Assembly (NCBI GenBank): GCA_964023205.1
Contig: OZ026850.1
Span: forward strand, 2,812,368-2,876,367
Reading direction: 5' to 3'
DNA: 64,000 nt
Origin: Lutraria lutraria
Lineage: Eukaryota; Mollusca; Bivalvia; Venerida; Mactridae
Shown here: piece by piece, positions 23,201 to 34,134 of the stretch
How positions within the stretch are numbered: the stretch's first letter is position 1
Layout: each line of letters opens with the position of its first letter
Position numbers and translations under genes: made by a program
Notes under the pieces: generated by a model
Told to the model about the DNA's origin: nothing
Databases searched by the model: none
Seen by the model: the letters and a program-made list of their open reading frames with translations, nothing else

Positions 23201-23606
23201 TTTCATAGATAAAAACGTTACTACGATACGCCCATATGATTAAATAGTATTTTATATTTCCGAAAATAATGACGACAACTAGAATAGAAACAAATCAACT
23301 AAGATACACGCATATTTGAAAATTATTTCCAATCTGTTTCACATAACCAGCTCGCCCGTCCGATGAATGACTGAACAATACAAATATATTCAGTATGTCT
23401 ACATCACTGGCTTTATAATGGTTAATTCTGCTAAGTTGATATTTCTTTTTTTTTACCAGAAATTTGTTTCAAATCAGATTTAAATAATTAACTTACCCGT
23501 GCAATGAATGATTGAATAAGCTCTTTAGTATGTCTACATCACTGGCGTGGCTGCCTGGTGTCAGGGTCAGTACCGAGAAAGCCAAGAAAACGCTGGTTAC
23601 GTCCAT
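20300..23606 (-). CDS. Cys-loop ligand-gated ion channel subunit, nicotinic-receptor-like, non-alpha
   Basis: Four exons: 23606-23497 (signal peptide, ATG at 23606), 22662-22422, 21786-21689 and 21143-20300. The phases agree (2, 0, 2) and give 430 aa. It should be a pentameric cation-channel subunit in the plasma membrane. Visible features are: RIRPRH and the beta-sandwich with ITWNDEVITWDP; WVPEGIY; the Cys-loop (C153 and C167, 13 residues between, with YYPFDEQ); M1 (~231-253); M2 after GEK, with Glu at -1', Leu at 9' and Asp at 20'; M3 (~287-309); a basic then polyacidic cytoplasmic loop; and M4 (~397-420). The GEK/Glu-1' signature points to cation selectivity. The loop-C region (200-220) has no vicinal cysteine pair, so it is not an alpha subunit. 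The ligand is unknown: molluscan genomes hold large divergent sets of these. Length is slightly below the usual ~450-550 because the M3-M4 loop is short. Confidence 0.93.
22690..23496. other. First intron of the Cys-loop receptor gene
   Basis: AT-rich with no exon or recognisable element. The words GATTGAATAAGCTCTTTAGTATG and GACTGAACAATACAAATATATTCAGTATGTC near 23365 and 23508 suggest a small local duplication around the exon 1 donor. Confidence 0.4.
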
Positions 23607-24960
23607 CTTCTGTTGTAAGTACCGCTTTCTTCACTTTGTAAGTTAACGTGTCTTTAATACTGCTCTGAATCCATTGCGGCTTTTTGTTCAAGCGACTCAC
23701 CTACTTATTCAGGGTTGTCTAAAAATTATCGGAAGAACTTATTTCTAAGTTAATTTCGATTTATTAGTTTAAGTACAAATTATGGACCAATTACGGGAAC
23801 TGTTTTTTTCTCTCGCCATACAAGATGATTTATTCATACCAAAAAAATGAGTCGAAAATTCTTTGAAAGAAATCCAAGATATGCTTACAGTTATTGTCGG
23901 TGTACATAAATATCTACAGTACATAAACCGTTAGGCATCTTGAATAGGCTCTTAGAAAAATGGATACATGATCCCCTAACGACACCCAACGCCCAGACAC
24001 ATTCCAACGTTTGGGGCCATTAAACAGTCTTGCCGAGGTATGCCACCTTCTAAAGGTCTGCAAAGCTTAATAAGGAACTGATTCTAATCGAAACTATCGC
24101 CTATGTACTTATGATATCAAAAATGTCAGATCAGTTCTTTTGCCCCTGTCATTCAAAAATGACAGAGGTGTATTAAGTGTTACCCCGTCCTTCCATGCGT
24201 CCGGCCGTTCAAATTTTGGTTTTCGATCGATAACTCAATGAATATTTCATGGATTGGTTTCATATTTCTCATGAAGGTATATGTTAATAAAATACAGGCC
24301 AGGTTTGATTTTCGTTAAACTTCAAACATTTTTACAGGAGTTATGGCCACTTTTTGACTTAGCTCTGAGCGGGGTTTTTTGGCGTCCTTCGCACATATTT
24401 CTAGTGTTTATCTTATCATATCAAAATTATTATCGTATTTATTAATTAATCGGCCCTTCTGTTAAGTAATGATTAAAATTTCGTGAATTTTAAATTAAGG
24501 CTATAAATAAGCTCGATTAAGGGTAAATATTGTTTTTATTTATATGTTACGTACTTATTTTTTTTAATAACGGCATATGTTTGTTCTTTATTGATATTAA
24601 GAGGTATTTGTCGATAATTTTGAATAATTACTGTCGGCCTCGAATTTCACAACAGCGGACGATTCTATTGGAGTTTTTAAAATAACAAAAGAACACAGCG
24701 GCGCTCAGTTATATAAGCCTCTAAATTAAACATTGTATAAAGAAGCCAGTACACGAGCACTTGTGTCTGAAAAACCGTCCCGGCATGCGGTGCAATATTT
24801 GTTCGAAATTAGTCCTTCTTTAGCAATGACTTGACATTATTAATTTATATAACACTCACCATACTCAACAGAAAGACTTTTTTGAGAAATCCCATGTCAT
24901 CACTATTTAAATGGTGATATAATTCAATTCTGTAAAACGTATAACAATTCCTTCGTCTTT
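23607..24960. other. Upstream of the receptor gene; repeat fragment only
   Basis: No exon found. At about 24140-24400 lies a dispersed-repeat fragment (GCCCCTGTCATTCAAAAATGACAGAGG hairpin-like start, then GATAACTCAATGAATATTTCATGG). The remainder is AT-rich. Confidence 0.4.
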
Positions 24961-24964
24961 TTTG

Positions 24965-25385
24965 TTTTTAGTCCAAAACTGTTTGGAAAAACCACACACA
25001 GAAAACGGGCGAGGCGTGTATGGGTGCTCTACACCGGGCACGATAAAGAACCAGAAAAAAACAATTCGAGAAAAGAGTAGGGATGTAAAAGTCCGGGTTA
25101 CCTGTTTCTTCTCTCCCCTCTGTCTGTGCGGCTTTGTAATGACCTTAGCTTTTGTATGGACAGTTCAACAAGAGATACACATAGACGTAACACCTCAATT
25201 TTCACGGTACTGGTCACGGTAGTTGGGATGGAGACTCTGAAAAAACATCCCTAAAATACCGGAAGTCGGAGCCGAGATTTGAACCTATGACCTTTCGATT
25301 GGTAGTGCAGCACGTTACCACTAGACCACTATCGACTGACAAACGGACAGATTGACGTACGGACGCACATAGTGACAGACAGACA
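24965..25385. mobile_element. Two tRNA-derived SINE pieces in opposite orientation
   Basis: At ~25000-25075 is a body piece in plus orientation (GGCGTGTATGGGTGCTCTAC, CCGGGCACGATAAAGAACC). At ~25200-25345 is a minus-strand tRNA-like head: reading leftwards, AGTGGTCTAGTGGTAACG (A box) and AGGTCATAGGTTCAAATCTC (B box). The same element is better preserved at 29690-29900 and 31540-31735. Confidence 0.6.
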
Positions 25386-25399
25386 GACAAGAAACATCT

Positions 25400-26400
25400 T
25401 CCATGAATCAAAATCTACTTTTAGGCTTGCATCCACGTCATTAATGTTCTAATATTCAAATTGTCACTCTACGACCACGCATTTTATCGGTGACAAAATG
25501 AAGGTCGTTATTGCACAATTACATAATGATTAAAGTTATTAAACGTAGGTGTCGAACGATACAACTTTAATAATTCGTTTACCAAAGCAATTAATTTACC
25601 ATTAACAAGTCTAACTGTTGCCAATTGTTTAATATTGCAATTATCGATACAAATAAAGCTTAAGTGCTTCTTTTCTGAATTCAGCAAATGAAAAGAATTC
25701 TTTGTAAATATCGACCCTTTTTCAACAACAACAACAACATTTCAATGATAGTCTGTTATAATCATGTTTCGGTGAAGGCTCCCTAACCCTTAATATAGGG
25801 ATGAAACAGCTGGTTGAAGCTTCTTTTGGGGCTGAAACCAATTTGGGAATGGAATTTCAAGGAGTAAATTTGAAATTTGATGAAAACTTCCGGATCTTAA
25901 AGAAATTTTCTGAGGGGAAGGCGCCCTTTACAGGCTTCAAATGTATATACTTTAGAAAGCACCTGAATTTGGAGAGTATATAAAACAAAAGCTGGTTTTT
26001 ATGATCATTTTACAGAAAACAATTTGTTGAATCATTGTTTATTTAGTGTATGTAAACTTACTAAGGTCACATTTTGACTTGACTTGACCTGTATATCATT
26101 GACTTATGGACCAGAGTTCTGCTTTCTGACCGAACTTTCTGTAATGTCATATGAAACACAGTATACACAAATGTAATTTTATTTAATAAGTTAAACAAAA
26201 TATCGAATTAATTTTTTAAAAAGTACCCACAGAAACGCCTCAAGAAATCCATTGGATTGTCGTGAAGGTCAAAGAACATTTGAGCGAGAGGTCAAGAGTT
26301 TCTAGCCTGGGTAGGACACATTTCTCTCCCACATGCATTGAAGATATCTTTCACTCGCTTCTGTTGGTACTTTTTAAAAAATTGATTATTTTTAAAATAG
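25400..26400. other. No gene or clear element seen
   Basis: AT-rich intergenic DNA. A 60-codon frame at 25801-25983 has no family likeness and no splice context. Confidence 0.4.
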
Positions 26401-26700
26401 TGGTGGTCCTGACGGTGGTGGTGATTATGATAATGATCGTGTTGGTGTAGATGATGATGGTAATGATGAAGATGATGGTATTGGTGATAATGGTGATGAT
26501 GATGATGATGCGGATGGTGATGTTGATAGTGATGCTGATGTTGGTGTAGATGATGATGGCCATGATGGTAATGATGATGATGATGATGATTATTATTATT
26601 ATTATGATGATGGTGTTGATGGTGATGATGATATCGATGATCATGATGATGTTGTTGATGACGATGATGATGGTAATGGTGAAGGTAACAACAATGATTA
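26400..26700. repeat. (GAT/GGT)n trinucleotide microsatellite
   Basis: About 300 bp of GATGATGGT-type triplets. Long minus-strand frames (His/Tyr/Gln-rich or Ile-rich) are by-products of the repeat. Confidence 0.9.
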
Positions 26701-26719
26701 AACTTACGTGGTAGCAACA

Positions 26720-27440
26720 GTATCGATCAATAACTGATGATTAGTAAGCAGTTTTATTGCTCAATATTCATTCAACCAAATATGAATTGATTTCTGATAT
26801 AGAGAGGCATGTAACAGAATTATGTGTTGGGACTTACCCTAAACACAATAATGCAGACGTTTGGTTACATGCAAAAATTGATTAATCGATGATGAAGCAC
26901 TTGATGCTAATAACTTAAACATATTGTTTTATTTCTCGCTTTGCGGTAACTGGTGACAACAGGTGAAGGTCAATACGTCTGAAAGACAAATTGATTACAT
27001 CTTGTAAATCGATTTCATGTACCTTAATGTTGCATTTAACCGAACGTTTTTTTATGTCTTGTTTTTTTTTTCAGGAAAAGTGCAATGTATGTTCAGTTGT
27101 GCTTATATTAAGTTTTGAAGTGTCAGACCACTAAATTAAGATCATGTCGCTGAAAGATCTAGTTGCCAATTTTGAAACAATGAAAAAAGAGTTAATCCAG
27201 TGACTGTGCAATTTTATATCAATGGGACTGGCTTCGTATTACGCATACATGTATATATAACACCTGATTTTCGGATAACATCTTATTTTCAGATGATCAA
27301 ATGTCGAAAAATCGGGGTTTCAAGTATCTACATACGGTATATTCATTGTTACATATTGCAATGGTATTCGCACTCAACATCATTTTAATTACAAAATTTG
27401 CAAACACAGTTCATCAAGATTTACTTGTAGCACTGAATTT
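26720..27440. other. No gene seen
   Basis: AT-rich intergenic DNA between the microsatellite and the TIR element at 27443. A 62-codon frame (27200-27388) lacks any recognisable feature. Confidence 0.4.
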
Positions 27441-27442
27441 TC

Positions 27443-28174
27443 CAATCGGAACTCCTCAGCGTTTGTCTAAAAAGTGCTGATATAACAGGAAGGCCGCTAT
27501 ACTTTGTTGTCGTTGTTCACAGACTACTTTCCACTATGACAGATTCTGCGTTCTATACATAGCGTGACGTCACCACGTTTGTCTAACCTCTATACATAGA
27601 ACTGATTACTATCCACATTTAGATAGTTGTACATACGCTAAAATATAGTTACGCGGAAGGATAAAAAATGTCTAAACAACCATATCGGTTGTATGTTATT
27701 AACAAAATGTGTTTTGTTATGTAAAATGAATACGCTATACCAGTTCTATTCTTGTGCATTTGTCAATAACACTAATTATTCAATGAAACGCAATGTTGAA
27801 GAACGCTTGACTCCAATGTGTACCATACGATGACGTCACGTTATGTTATTTTCCTGCAAATACCCACAATGCCCCGAGCATAAGAACACAGGTCAGTGCA
27901 TAGCGCTACCGTAGTGTACACATTACAGACCCTGTGAATCCAACGACGGAAACAACTTGGTTCTCGTTCAATGGGAACTTGGTGCCCATTCTATCAATCG
28001 CGAACAATAAACACGTTTGAACATCAAATATGCCATTCAATGAATGATTCCCGAAAACAAATGCCTAGTATTGAAAAAGTAATGACCGGAAACCACATGA
28101 CCTAAATTTGTAACCCTACGCTAATGTACGAGGCGTATTTCTCAGTGACGGGAGTGCCCGAGGAGTTACGATTG
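27443..28174. mobile_element. Long copy (732 bp) of the CAATCGGAACTCC TIR element
   Basis: Left end CAATCGGAACTCCTCAGCG and right end CCCGAGGAGTTACGATTG are inverted repeats. It shares internal blocks with 18328-18613. No transposase frame. It is flanked on its right by the 107-bp tandem array. Confidence 0.7.
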
Positions 28175-28194
28175 TGAATTTGCCTCAAATAGAT

Positions 28195-28748
28195 AATATT
28201 ACCAATAAGAATGAACAAAATTCATCGATTTACCCCAGTTCTAACAGAATATGTAGTCGACAGCTAATCTCTTTTCAACTCGCCGATGAAAAGTTCAAAA
28301 CACAAAAACATTCATTCATGATCAAAATTCAGCGATTTACCCCAGTTCTAACAGAATATGTAGTCAACAGCTAATCTCTTTTCAACTCGCCGATGAAAAG
28401 TTCAAAACACAAAAACATTCATTCATGATCAAAATTCAGCGACTTACCCCAGTTCTAACAGAATATGTAGTCAACAGCTAATCTCTTTTCAACTCAGCGA
28501 TGAAAAGTTCAAAACACAAAAACATTCATTCATGAACAAAATTCATCGATTTACCCCAGTTCTAACAGAATATGTAGTCAACAGCTAATCTCTTTTCAAC
28601 TCACCGATGAAAAGTTCAAAACACAAAAACATTCATTCATGAACAAAATTCATCGATTTACCCCAGTTCTAACAGAATATGTAGTCGACAGCTAATCTCT
28701 TTTCAACTCACCGATGAAAAGTTCAAAACACAAAAACATTCATTCATC
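28195..28748. repeat. 107-bp tandem array, about five copies
   Basis: The word CGATTTACCCCAGTTCTAAC recurs at exact 107-bp spacing (28226, 28333, 28440, 28547, 28654). The right edge runs into the stop codon of the minus-strand membrane protein gene, so the array forms the start of that gene's 3' UTR. Confidence 0.9.
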
Positions 28749-31700
28749 ACGATTTTCATGCCATTTTGAAAGATATTTAGAAATGTCACAAAAAATTAAA
28801 ATGCAAATAATTGTTACCAAGACCGCGCTTCCAACTGCACCAATCGCATTCGCAGACATGCGTCTATCAGTTTTACAAACATGTTTATTTACGAACAGCG
28901 CCGTTGACGTTCTATCAATCAAAGCATCTTCAACAAAGAGCTTCACAAAATCACCCTCGGTCATTTGTCCAAAACTTGAGTTGGTGTTGCACAAACAAGG
29001 CCATATGTACAATGGTTTTATTTCATCGTAATTATAAGACGATGTTCCAGCGGAATTTGTTGTTGATGTATTTGAAATACTTGTTGTTGTCGTGGTTGCA
29101 GGAGCTGTTGTGGTTGTGGAAGGTGTTGTTGATTCTGTTGTTTGAAGTGTTGTAGGAGCCGTTGTTGTTGCTGTCGATACTGCTGTTGTCGTGGTAGTAG
29201 AAGTTGTTGTTGTTGAAGTTGTTGTTGGTTCTGTTGCTTGAGTTGCTGTGGAAGAAGTCGTGCTTGTTGACGTCGTGATTGTAGATGTAGACGATGTCGT
29301 AGATGTTGTAGATGATGTTGAAGTTGTCGTGGTGGTGGTTGATAGACACCTAGGTGGATCAGGCCACCACATACTGTTGTTTTGGCAAACACTGGTACTT
29401 TCACCTGTAAGATTATATCCGGCATTGCAAGTATAGGTAACTTCATCCTCCAAAATGGTGCCTTCATACGAAACCGTTCCATTGGCAACATCCGTGGGTG
29501 CACCACAGTCTGTCGATAAAGCATATGTTTTAAGATAAATTTGGTTAAGTGAAATTTTGAACCTACGTCGTGTAGTTAGATTCAATAGATTGATAAGTTT
29601 ATTTTATTTGTCTGGTGTTCAACGGTCAATTCGAAAGCTATGGTCATTTATGAGATTCCCCAGTGAAAGGATAAAAGAGATACAAGATAGCTAGTGTTCC
29701 CTGGTTCCTTATCATGCCCGGTGTAAGGCACCGATACACGCCTAACATTTTCTAGACACAGTACTTGGCTTGGTTGCGGGGATGGGGATACTGACAAAGC
29801 GACCCTGAAAAATTCGAAAGTCGGGGCCGAGAATCGAACCCACGACCTTTCGTTCAATAGTCAAGCGCGGAACCACTGGACCACGGATCACATGGTGAAG
29901 TGAAATTTTGAACTTACGGCGTTTAGTAAAAATAAAACTTTGGACATATTGTCTTCTGTATTTTAATCTTATCGTGACATCAAGTCAGTGTTAGATCCGC
30001 TATTGCTTGGTCCAAAAGATGATAATAATATCAAGATTTTACTGGATTTCATTTATAGATTCGTCTAATCAAACTTGTACACACTGAACAAAGGTCACCC
30101 TTGGTAAAGACAAAATCTGATCTTTATTGACAGGTGACCTTTATCCGAAGGTCTTTTTGTTCTAAATAATATATAGATAGTTTTTAAAAGATTTGCTTTA
30201 AATCAGAGGTGATCGCTAACACAGATTTGACTGTATATAAACTTCAGGGTATATGATTACACAATGCTGTACTTTTCATTAAAAAATTGAAGACACCAAC
30301 CAGGGATGCAAGCTCGAAAATAGGTCCAGGTGCTTATGCTGCTCTTTAAGGCACAGTCATGAGTAGGACCACAGTGTGAGTACATTTTACAATCCGACAA
30401 AGTGACATCGTACATCCAACATGATACGCTCAAACACACATCCAAACAGCTTATTGTTGACGTCTTTTCCACAACAAGCGACGGTAATTCGTCAATTTTG
30501 GTGAAATACTTAACATCGAAAGTGAATGACTCACAGTCTGAAATATAACACAAGCTATTTAGTTAGTGCAGCGAAGTAGAATAATTTGCGTGTTATGTTT
30601 CTTGGAAACCGTTTTATACATTCTTTCTAAAGTATTCGGAAATCTCAGTAATAATTATACAGTTACGACACTTTACCTGCATCGCACGTGTAGACATAGG
30701 ACCTCGTGTCCGAGGGACTCCCGCTGTAGCTAAGTTCGGAGCAACTGGCTGATATGCATCGGTTTTGTGATGGGATGTACTCCACTGCTAAAATTGTCGA
30801 ATTATCAATCAATTCAAGGCAGCTCGTGACATTGTGCATATCTTCAATGGTACCTGTTTCACATACACTATGGACCTCGCATTTATGGCATGTTTGTAGG
30901 ATGCACTGCGCATGCGTCAAAACTGAAAAATGAAATGTTATCACAAAGTTTACAAAAATCGTGAAAGTAAGTTATTGAACCAATTAATCATGCTTACACA
31001 AAGCTTCTGGGTGACATGTATTAGACCAGATGGAATTGTAGTTTAAATTTTAGCACGCATTTTAATGTTCACATATTTTCGCGATGAATGATACAAATAA
31101 GGTAAAATGTCGCCTTATCAGTAAATTAAATTATTTCGTTCATTTGATTACATAGTATGCTAAAATTATTATTTGATGAAATAGAAGAATGTATTTTTTC
31201 TCTTTGGAATCCAGTCTAAGAACTGAATGCTTTCTGAAATCGCAAAGTTCATAATTATATAGGTATAAACGATACAGCAATTATTTGGTAAGATAATTAC
31301 GTGTACATAAAACTTCATTTTTGTGTTCCTTAGAAATATCCGAAAACATTCAGATTGGATGTATAACCTACGTTTACGTTTGTTACAGTTTATCCGTTGC
31401 ATAACGGCCCATTCGACAGCAATGGTCAATTTAGAGCCCAGAGCCCAAAGAGAGAAGGAGAGGGGGGGGGGTAGGAAGGAGGGAAGATACAGAAGAACCG
31501 GGCTTCATATCATGCATTCTCTATTCTCGAATAGTTTTCCTGGTTCCTGGTACAGTGCCCGGTGCATCGCCCCGATATACACCTAAACCTTTTTCCTGAG
31601 ATTTTCTAGACACAGTACTGGACACTGTAGAGGGGATGAGGACCCTGAAATATCTGAAACCTAAGCCGAGATTTGAACCCGCGACCTTTTGATTAGTAGT

Positions 31701-31863
31701 CCAGTACATTACCATTAGACCATCGAGCCATACCACTTTTGTTACAAATGACAAATTTAAAGACTAATAAAATTAACAATTACGTGTATAAGAAATTATC
31801 CTTACCTTGTGTTCCAAAAACACACGAAAATACGGCAAAATACGCGTATGTTTTAATTCCCAT
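28740..31863 (-). CDS. Type I membrane protein: signal peptide, two Cys-rich modules, sushi domain, mucin stalk, TM
   Basis: Four exons: 31863-31806, 30922-30677, 30537-30301 and 29509-28740. All introns are in phase 1, giving 436 aa. Residues 1-20 form a signal peptide. Residues ~21-101 are a Cys-rich module. Residues 102-180 are a second one, whose block CLDVCLSVSCWMYDVTLSDC resembles a PAN/apple domain. Residues 182-235 are a complete sushi/CCP domain (four cysteines, YEG, WWPDPPRC). Residues ~236-340 are almost all Thr/Ser and should be heavily O-glycosylated. A juxtamembrane part with a CLC pair precedes one TM helix (~401-421) and a short charged tail (SKWHENRDE). Uniform phase 1 introns fit domain shuffling. 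It is probably a cell-surface receptor or adhesion molecule; ligand unknown. The next minus-strand gene to the right shares the PAN-plus-sushi combination. Confidence 0.88.
29685..29900 (-). mobile_element. tRNA-derived SINE in the last intron of the sushi/mucin gene
   Basis: Reading leftwards from 29900: GTGGTCCAGTGGTTCCGCG (A box) and GGTCGTGGGTTCGATTCTCGG (B box), then a body ending with GGTGCCTTACACCGGGCATG. Same family as 31540-31735. Confidence 0.75.
30068..30235. mobile_element. 'CCTGTGAACAAAGGCC' palindromic element in the sushi/mucin gene intron
   Basis: CACTGAACAAAGGTCACCC at the left and GGTGATCGCTAACACAGATTTGACTGTA at the right. Confidence 0.55.
31440..31496 (+). repeat. Purine-rich G tract (possible G-quadruplex)
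   Basis: Run of ten Gs within an A/G-only stretch of about 50 nt (GAGAAGGAGAGGGGGGGGGG, then TAGGAAGGAGGGAAG). It lies in the first intron of the sushi/mucin gene. Confidence 0.5.
31540..31738 (-). mobile_element. tRNA-derived SINE in the first intron of the sushi/mucin gene
   Basis: Reading leftwards: ATGGTCTAATGGTAATGTAC (A box) and AGGTCGCGGGTTCAAATCTC (B box). The body ends with CACCGGGCACTGTACCAGG. Its head is ~65 bp from the exon 1 donor. Confidence 0.75.
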
Positions 31864-32480
31864 AGTGTTCTGATAAACATCACATCTGCCTTGCTCGGTT
31901 TTGATTTATGTTCCGGCGTGCACCTCGTGTCATCAGCAAATCATAAATGTATCCACCTTTGTGCTCGACGGCTTTTTCTCCCTTTTTTCCGATCTCCATA
32001 GCAGGTTAATGAAAAAAAATGTCATTTAGCTTCCGCCCTTTCATCTTCGGGTGTCATTATGTCGGCTGCATTGTGAACTTGTAATTAAATATTGATTACA
32101 TCTGTAATTATTGTATAAAATACATAGGAAGTCATATCAGCACACGCTTGATGGTCTTTTCACGTTTAGGAAACTATGTGAACTCGTGTTTTTCATATTA
32201 TTAAGGTGATTTTGTTTTGTTGGTTTTGATTTTAGCAGTATTGATTTAGTCTGGTATGATTGAATACCATACTAGAGAAATAATGGTCTGCTTTTATGGT
32301 CGACAGTTAATGGATCCAATTAATGGAAATATGTGTGTACCGATTGACCCGTCGAATAAACAAATAAACAGTCGAACGGACGATTTGTCGAACAAACAAA
32401 ACATCAATCTGTGTTTGTATTTAAATCCAATTTTTGTAAATATTAAAGTTTATTTGTGTCTTGGTTTATTTTTGCCATAG
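31864..32480. other. Upstream of the sushi/mucin gene; no other gene seen
   Basis: Would hold the promoter of the minus-strand gene, but no motif is distinctive enough to call. Confidence 0.35.
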
Positions 32481-33019
32481 AATCAAACCTGTGAACAAAG
32501 GCCACACTTTGGACAGACAAAATGTGACCTTAATTGACAGGTAGATCTTATTCAGGCGTCAGTATGTTCTCAATAATCAATGATTTTTTTTTAAATAATG
32601 GCCTTTATTCACAGAATGGCCTTTATTCACAGAATGGCCTTTATTCGCAGAATGGCCTTTATTCACAGAATGACCTTTATTCACAGAATGACCTTTATTC
32701 ACAGAATGACCTTTATTCACAGAATGGCCTTTATTCACAGAATGACCTTTATTCACAGAATGACCTTTATTCACAGAATGACCATTATTCCCAGAATGAC
32801 CTTTATTCGCAGGATGGCCTTTATTCGCAGAATGGCCTTTATTCACAGAATGACCTTTATTCACAGAATGGCCTTTATTCACAGAATGACCTTTATTCAC
32901 AGAATGACCTTTATTCGCAGGATGGCCTTTATTCGCAGAATGACCTTTATTCACAGAATGACCTTTATTCACAGAATGACCTTTATTTGGAGGTGACCGC
33001 TAACGCATGTTTTACTGTA
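32481..33019. mobile_element. 'CCTGTGAACAAAGGCC' element with an internal 18-bp minisatellite
   Basis: The ends are the normal element (AATCAAACCTGTGAACAAAGG; GGAGGTGACCGCTAACGCATG). From ~32598 to ~32990 the word TTTATTCACAGAATGACC is repeated about 22 times in register. Open frames across it on both strands are hexapeptide repeats caused by the unit length being a multiple of three. Confidence 0.9.
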
Positions 33020-33184
33020 CAGTTCAGCCTCTCAAGGGCTGCCCTCTCTTGAGCAACAACAGCATGATTGTTCCCACTGGACGATTTAACTATTATTTCA
33101 ACCTCTCTAGAGCAACAACCTCTGAACAACAACATGATTTTGCTACTTTCAAATGGTGTTGCTTTCGAGAGGTTGCACTGTACT
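33020..33184. mobile_element. 'ACAACCTC' palindromic element, abutting the minisatellite element
   Basis: ACAGTTCAGCCTCTCAAGGG...CTAGAGCAACAACCTCTGAACAAC...GGTGTTGCTTTCGAGAGGTTGCACTGTA. Confidence 0.6.
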
Positions 33185-33330
33185 TTTTTCACAAGTCAAT
33201 ATTCCAACATGGCACCTATAAAAGACTTAATTTCTACACCAGCAGGGGTTATTTTTCCATTTACATTCCGTATCAATGTCATTAGACTCCACACAATAGC
33301 AGACTTGAGGTCATTCACTGTAGAAGATTA

Positions 33331-33540
33331 TACTGTGAAATCATTAATTTTCGTTGGGTTCAACTTTCGTGGTTTTTACTAAAATAGCTATTTCGTGGGG
33401 ACATAAATTCGTGGATTTTGATTTTTGAAAAGAAACCTTATTTCTGCATTTGAATTCGTGGGGATTTGATTTCGTGGATGAGTCGACCCACGAAATCCAC
33501 GAAATTAAACCCCTAACGAAAATTAATGATTCCACAGTAT
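33331..33540. mobile_element. 'ATTTCGTGGATTTCGTGG' palindromic element, copy 3
   Basis: Complete copy with inverted ends TACTGTGAAATCATTAATTT and AAATTAATGATTCCACAGTA. Confidence 0.8.
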
Positions 33541-34134
33541 TCCCAACGATATGAGTCTATGAGTCGTCTGAGATCCATTTTAGACATGTATTAAATTGTT
33601 CCTTTAGGACATATTGGTCAATATAACCTATAACAGACTGACGACAATATTGCATTAGTATGTGAATGTGCATTTGACCTTGACTGAGAAAGCTTTTTCT
33701 TTCAAATAATTAAGAAAAAGGACGATCCTTTCTAATATCAACTAAAGGTAAAAAGATGCGCCAACACAGCATATCTAATATAAGAATATAAATAAAGGTA
33801 TCCAAGCAATATCTTTAATAATTTATAATTCTCTATTTTTCAACAAGGGCAATAACTCTTACAAAATTTTCAACATTTATTTCTTAAATTCATTCATCTG
33901 TATTTTTTTACTATTGGAACGGGAACTAGTTTAACATGTAAAAAAACGTAGTGCTTTGGTCTGCATAAAAATTCATGCGCGCCTAGGTAGTGACGGTCAC
34001 ATGGAAAGTTGTTTTATCGTTCAGATTCAAGAATTAAGAGTTAGGAACTAAATCACTAAAAATTGTATTTGCATATAATAGACTAAGCGTTTTCCTGAAG
34101 GTAACATAAATCCGAAAGAATAGTCCCATTCGAA
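33541..34134. other. Intergenic region left of the lectin gene; nothing distinct
   Basis: AT-rich. It probably includes the 3' UTR of the lectin gene ending at 34135. Confidence 0.4.

Noticed and set aside
25281..25345. Possible tRNA gene
   Set aside because: A and B boxes are present, but the cloverleaf is degraded and a SINE body follows. The same head recurs at 29.9 and 31.7 kb.
26292..26717. His/Tyr-rich and Ile-rich minus-strand frames
   Set aside because: They lie entirely within a GAT-type microsatellite.
29018..29524. 168-codon Gln-rich and 105-codon Asn-rich minus-strand frames
   Set aside because: Alternative frames of the Thr/Ser stalk coding sequence. Phase, sushi domain and TM fix the real frame.
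32534..33052. 172-codon plus-strand and 131-codon minus-strand hexapeptide-repeat frames
   Set aside because: The 18-bp minisatellite is a multiple of three, so several frames stay open. It lies inside a dispersed element with its normal ends.
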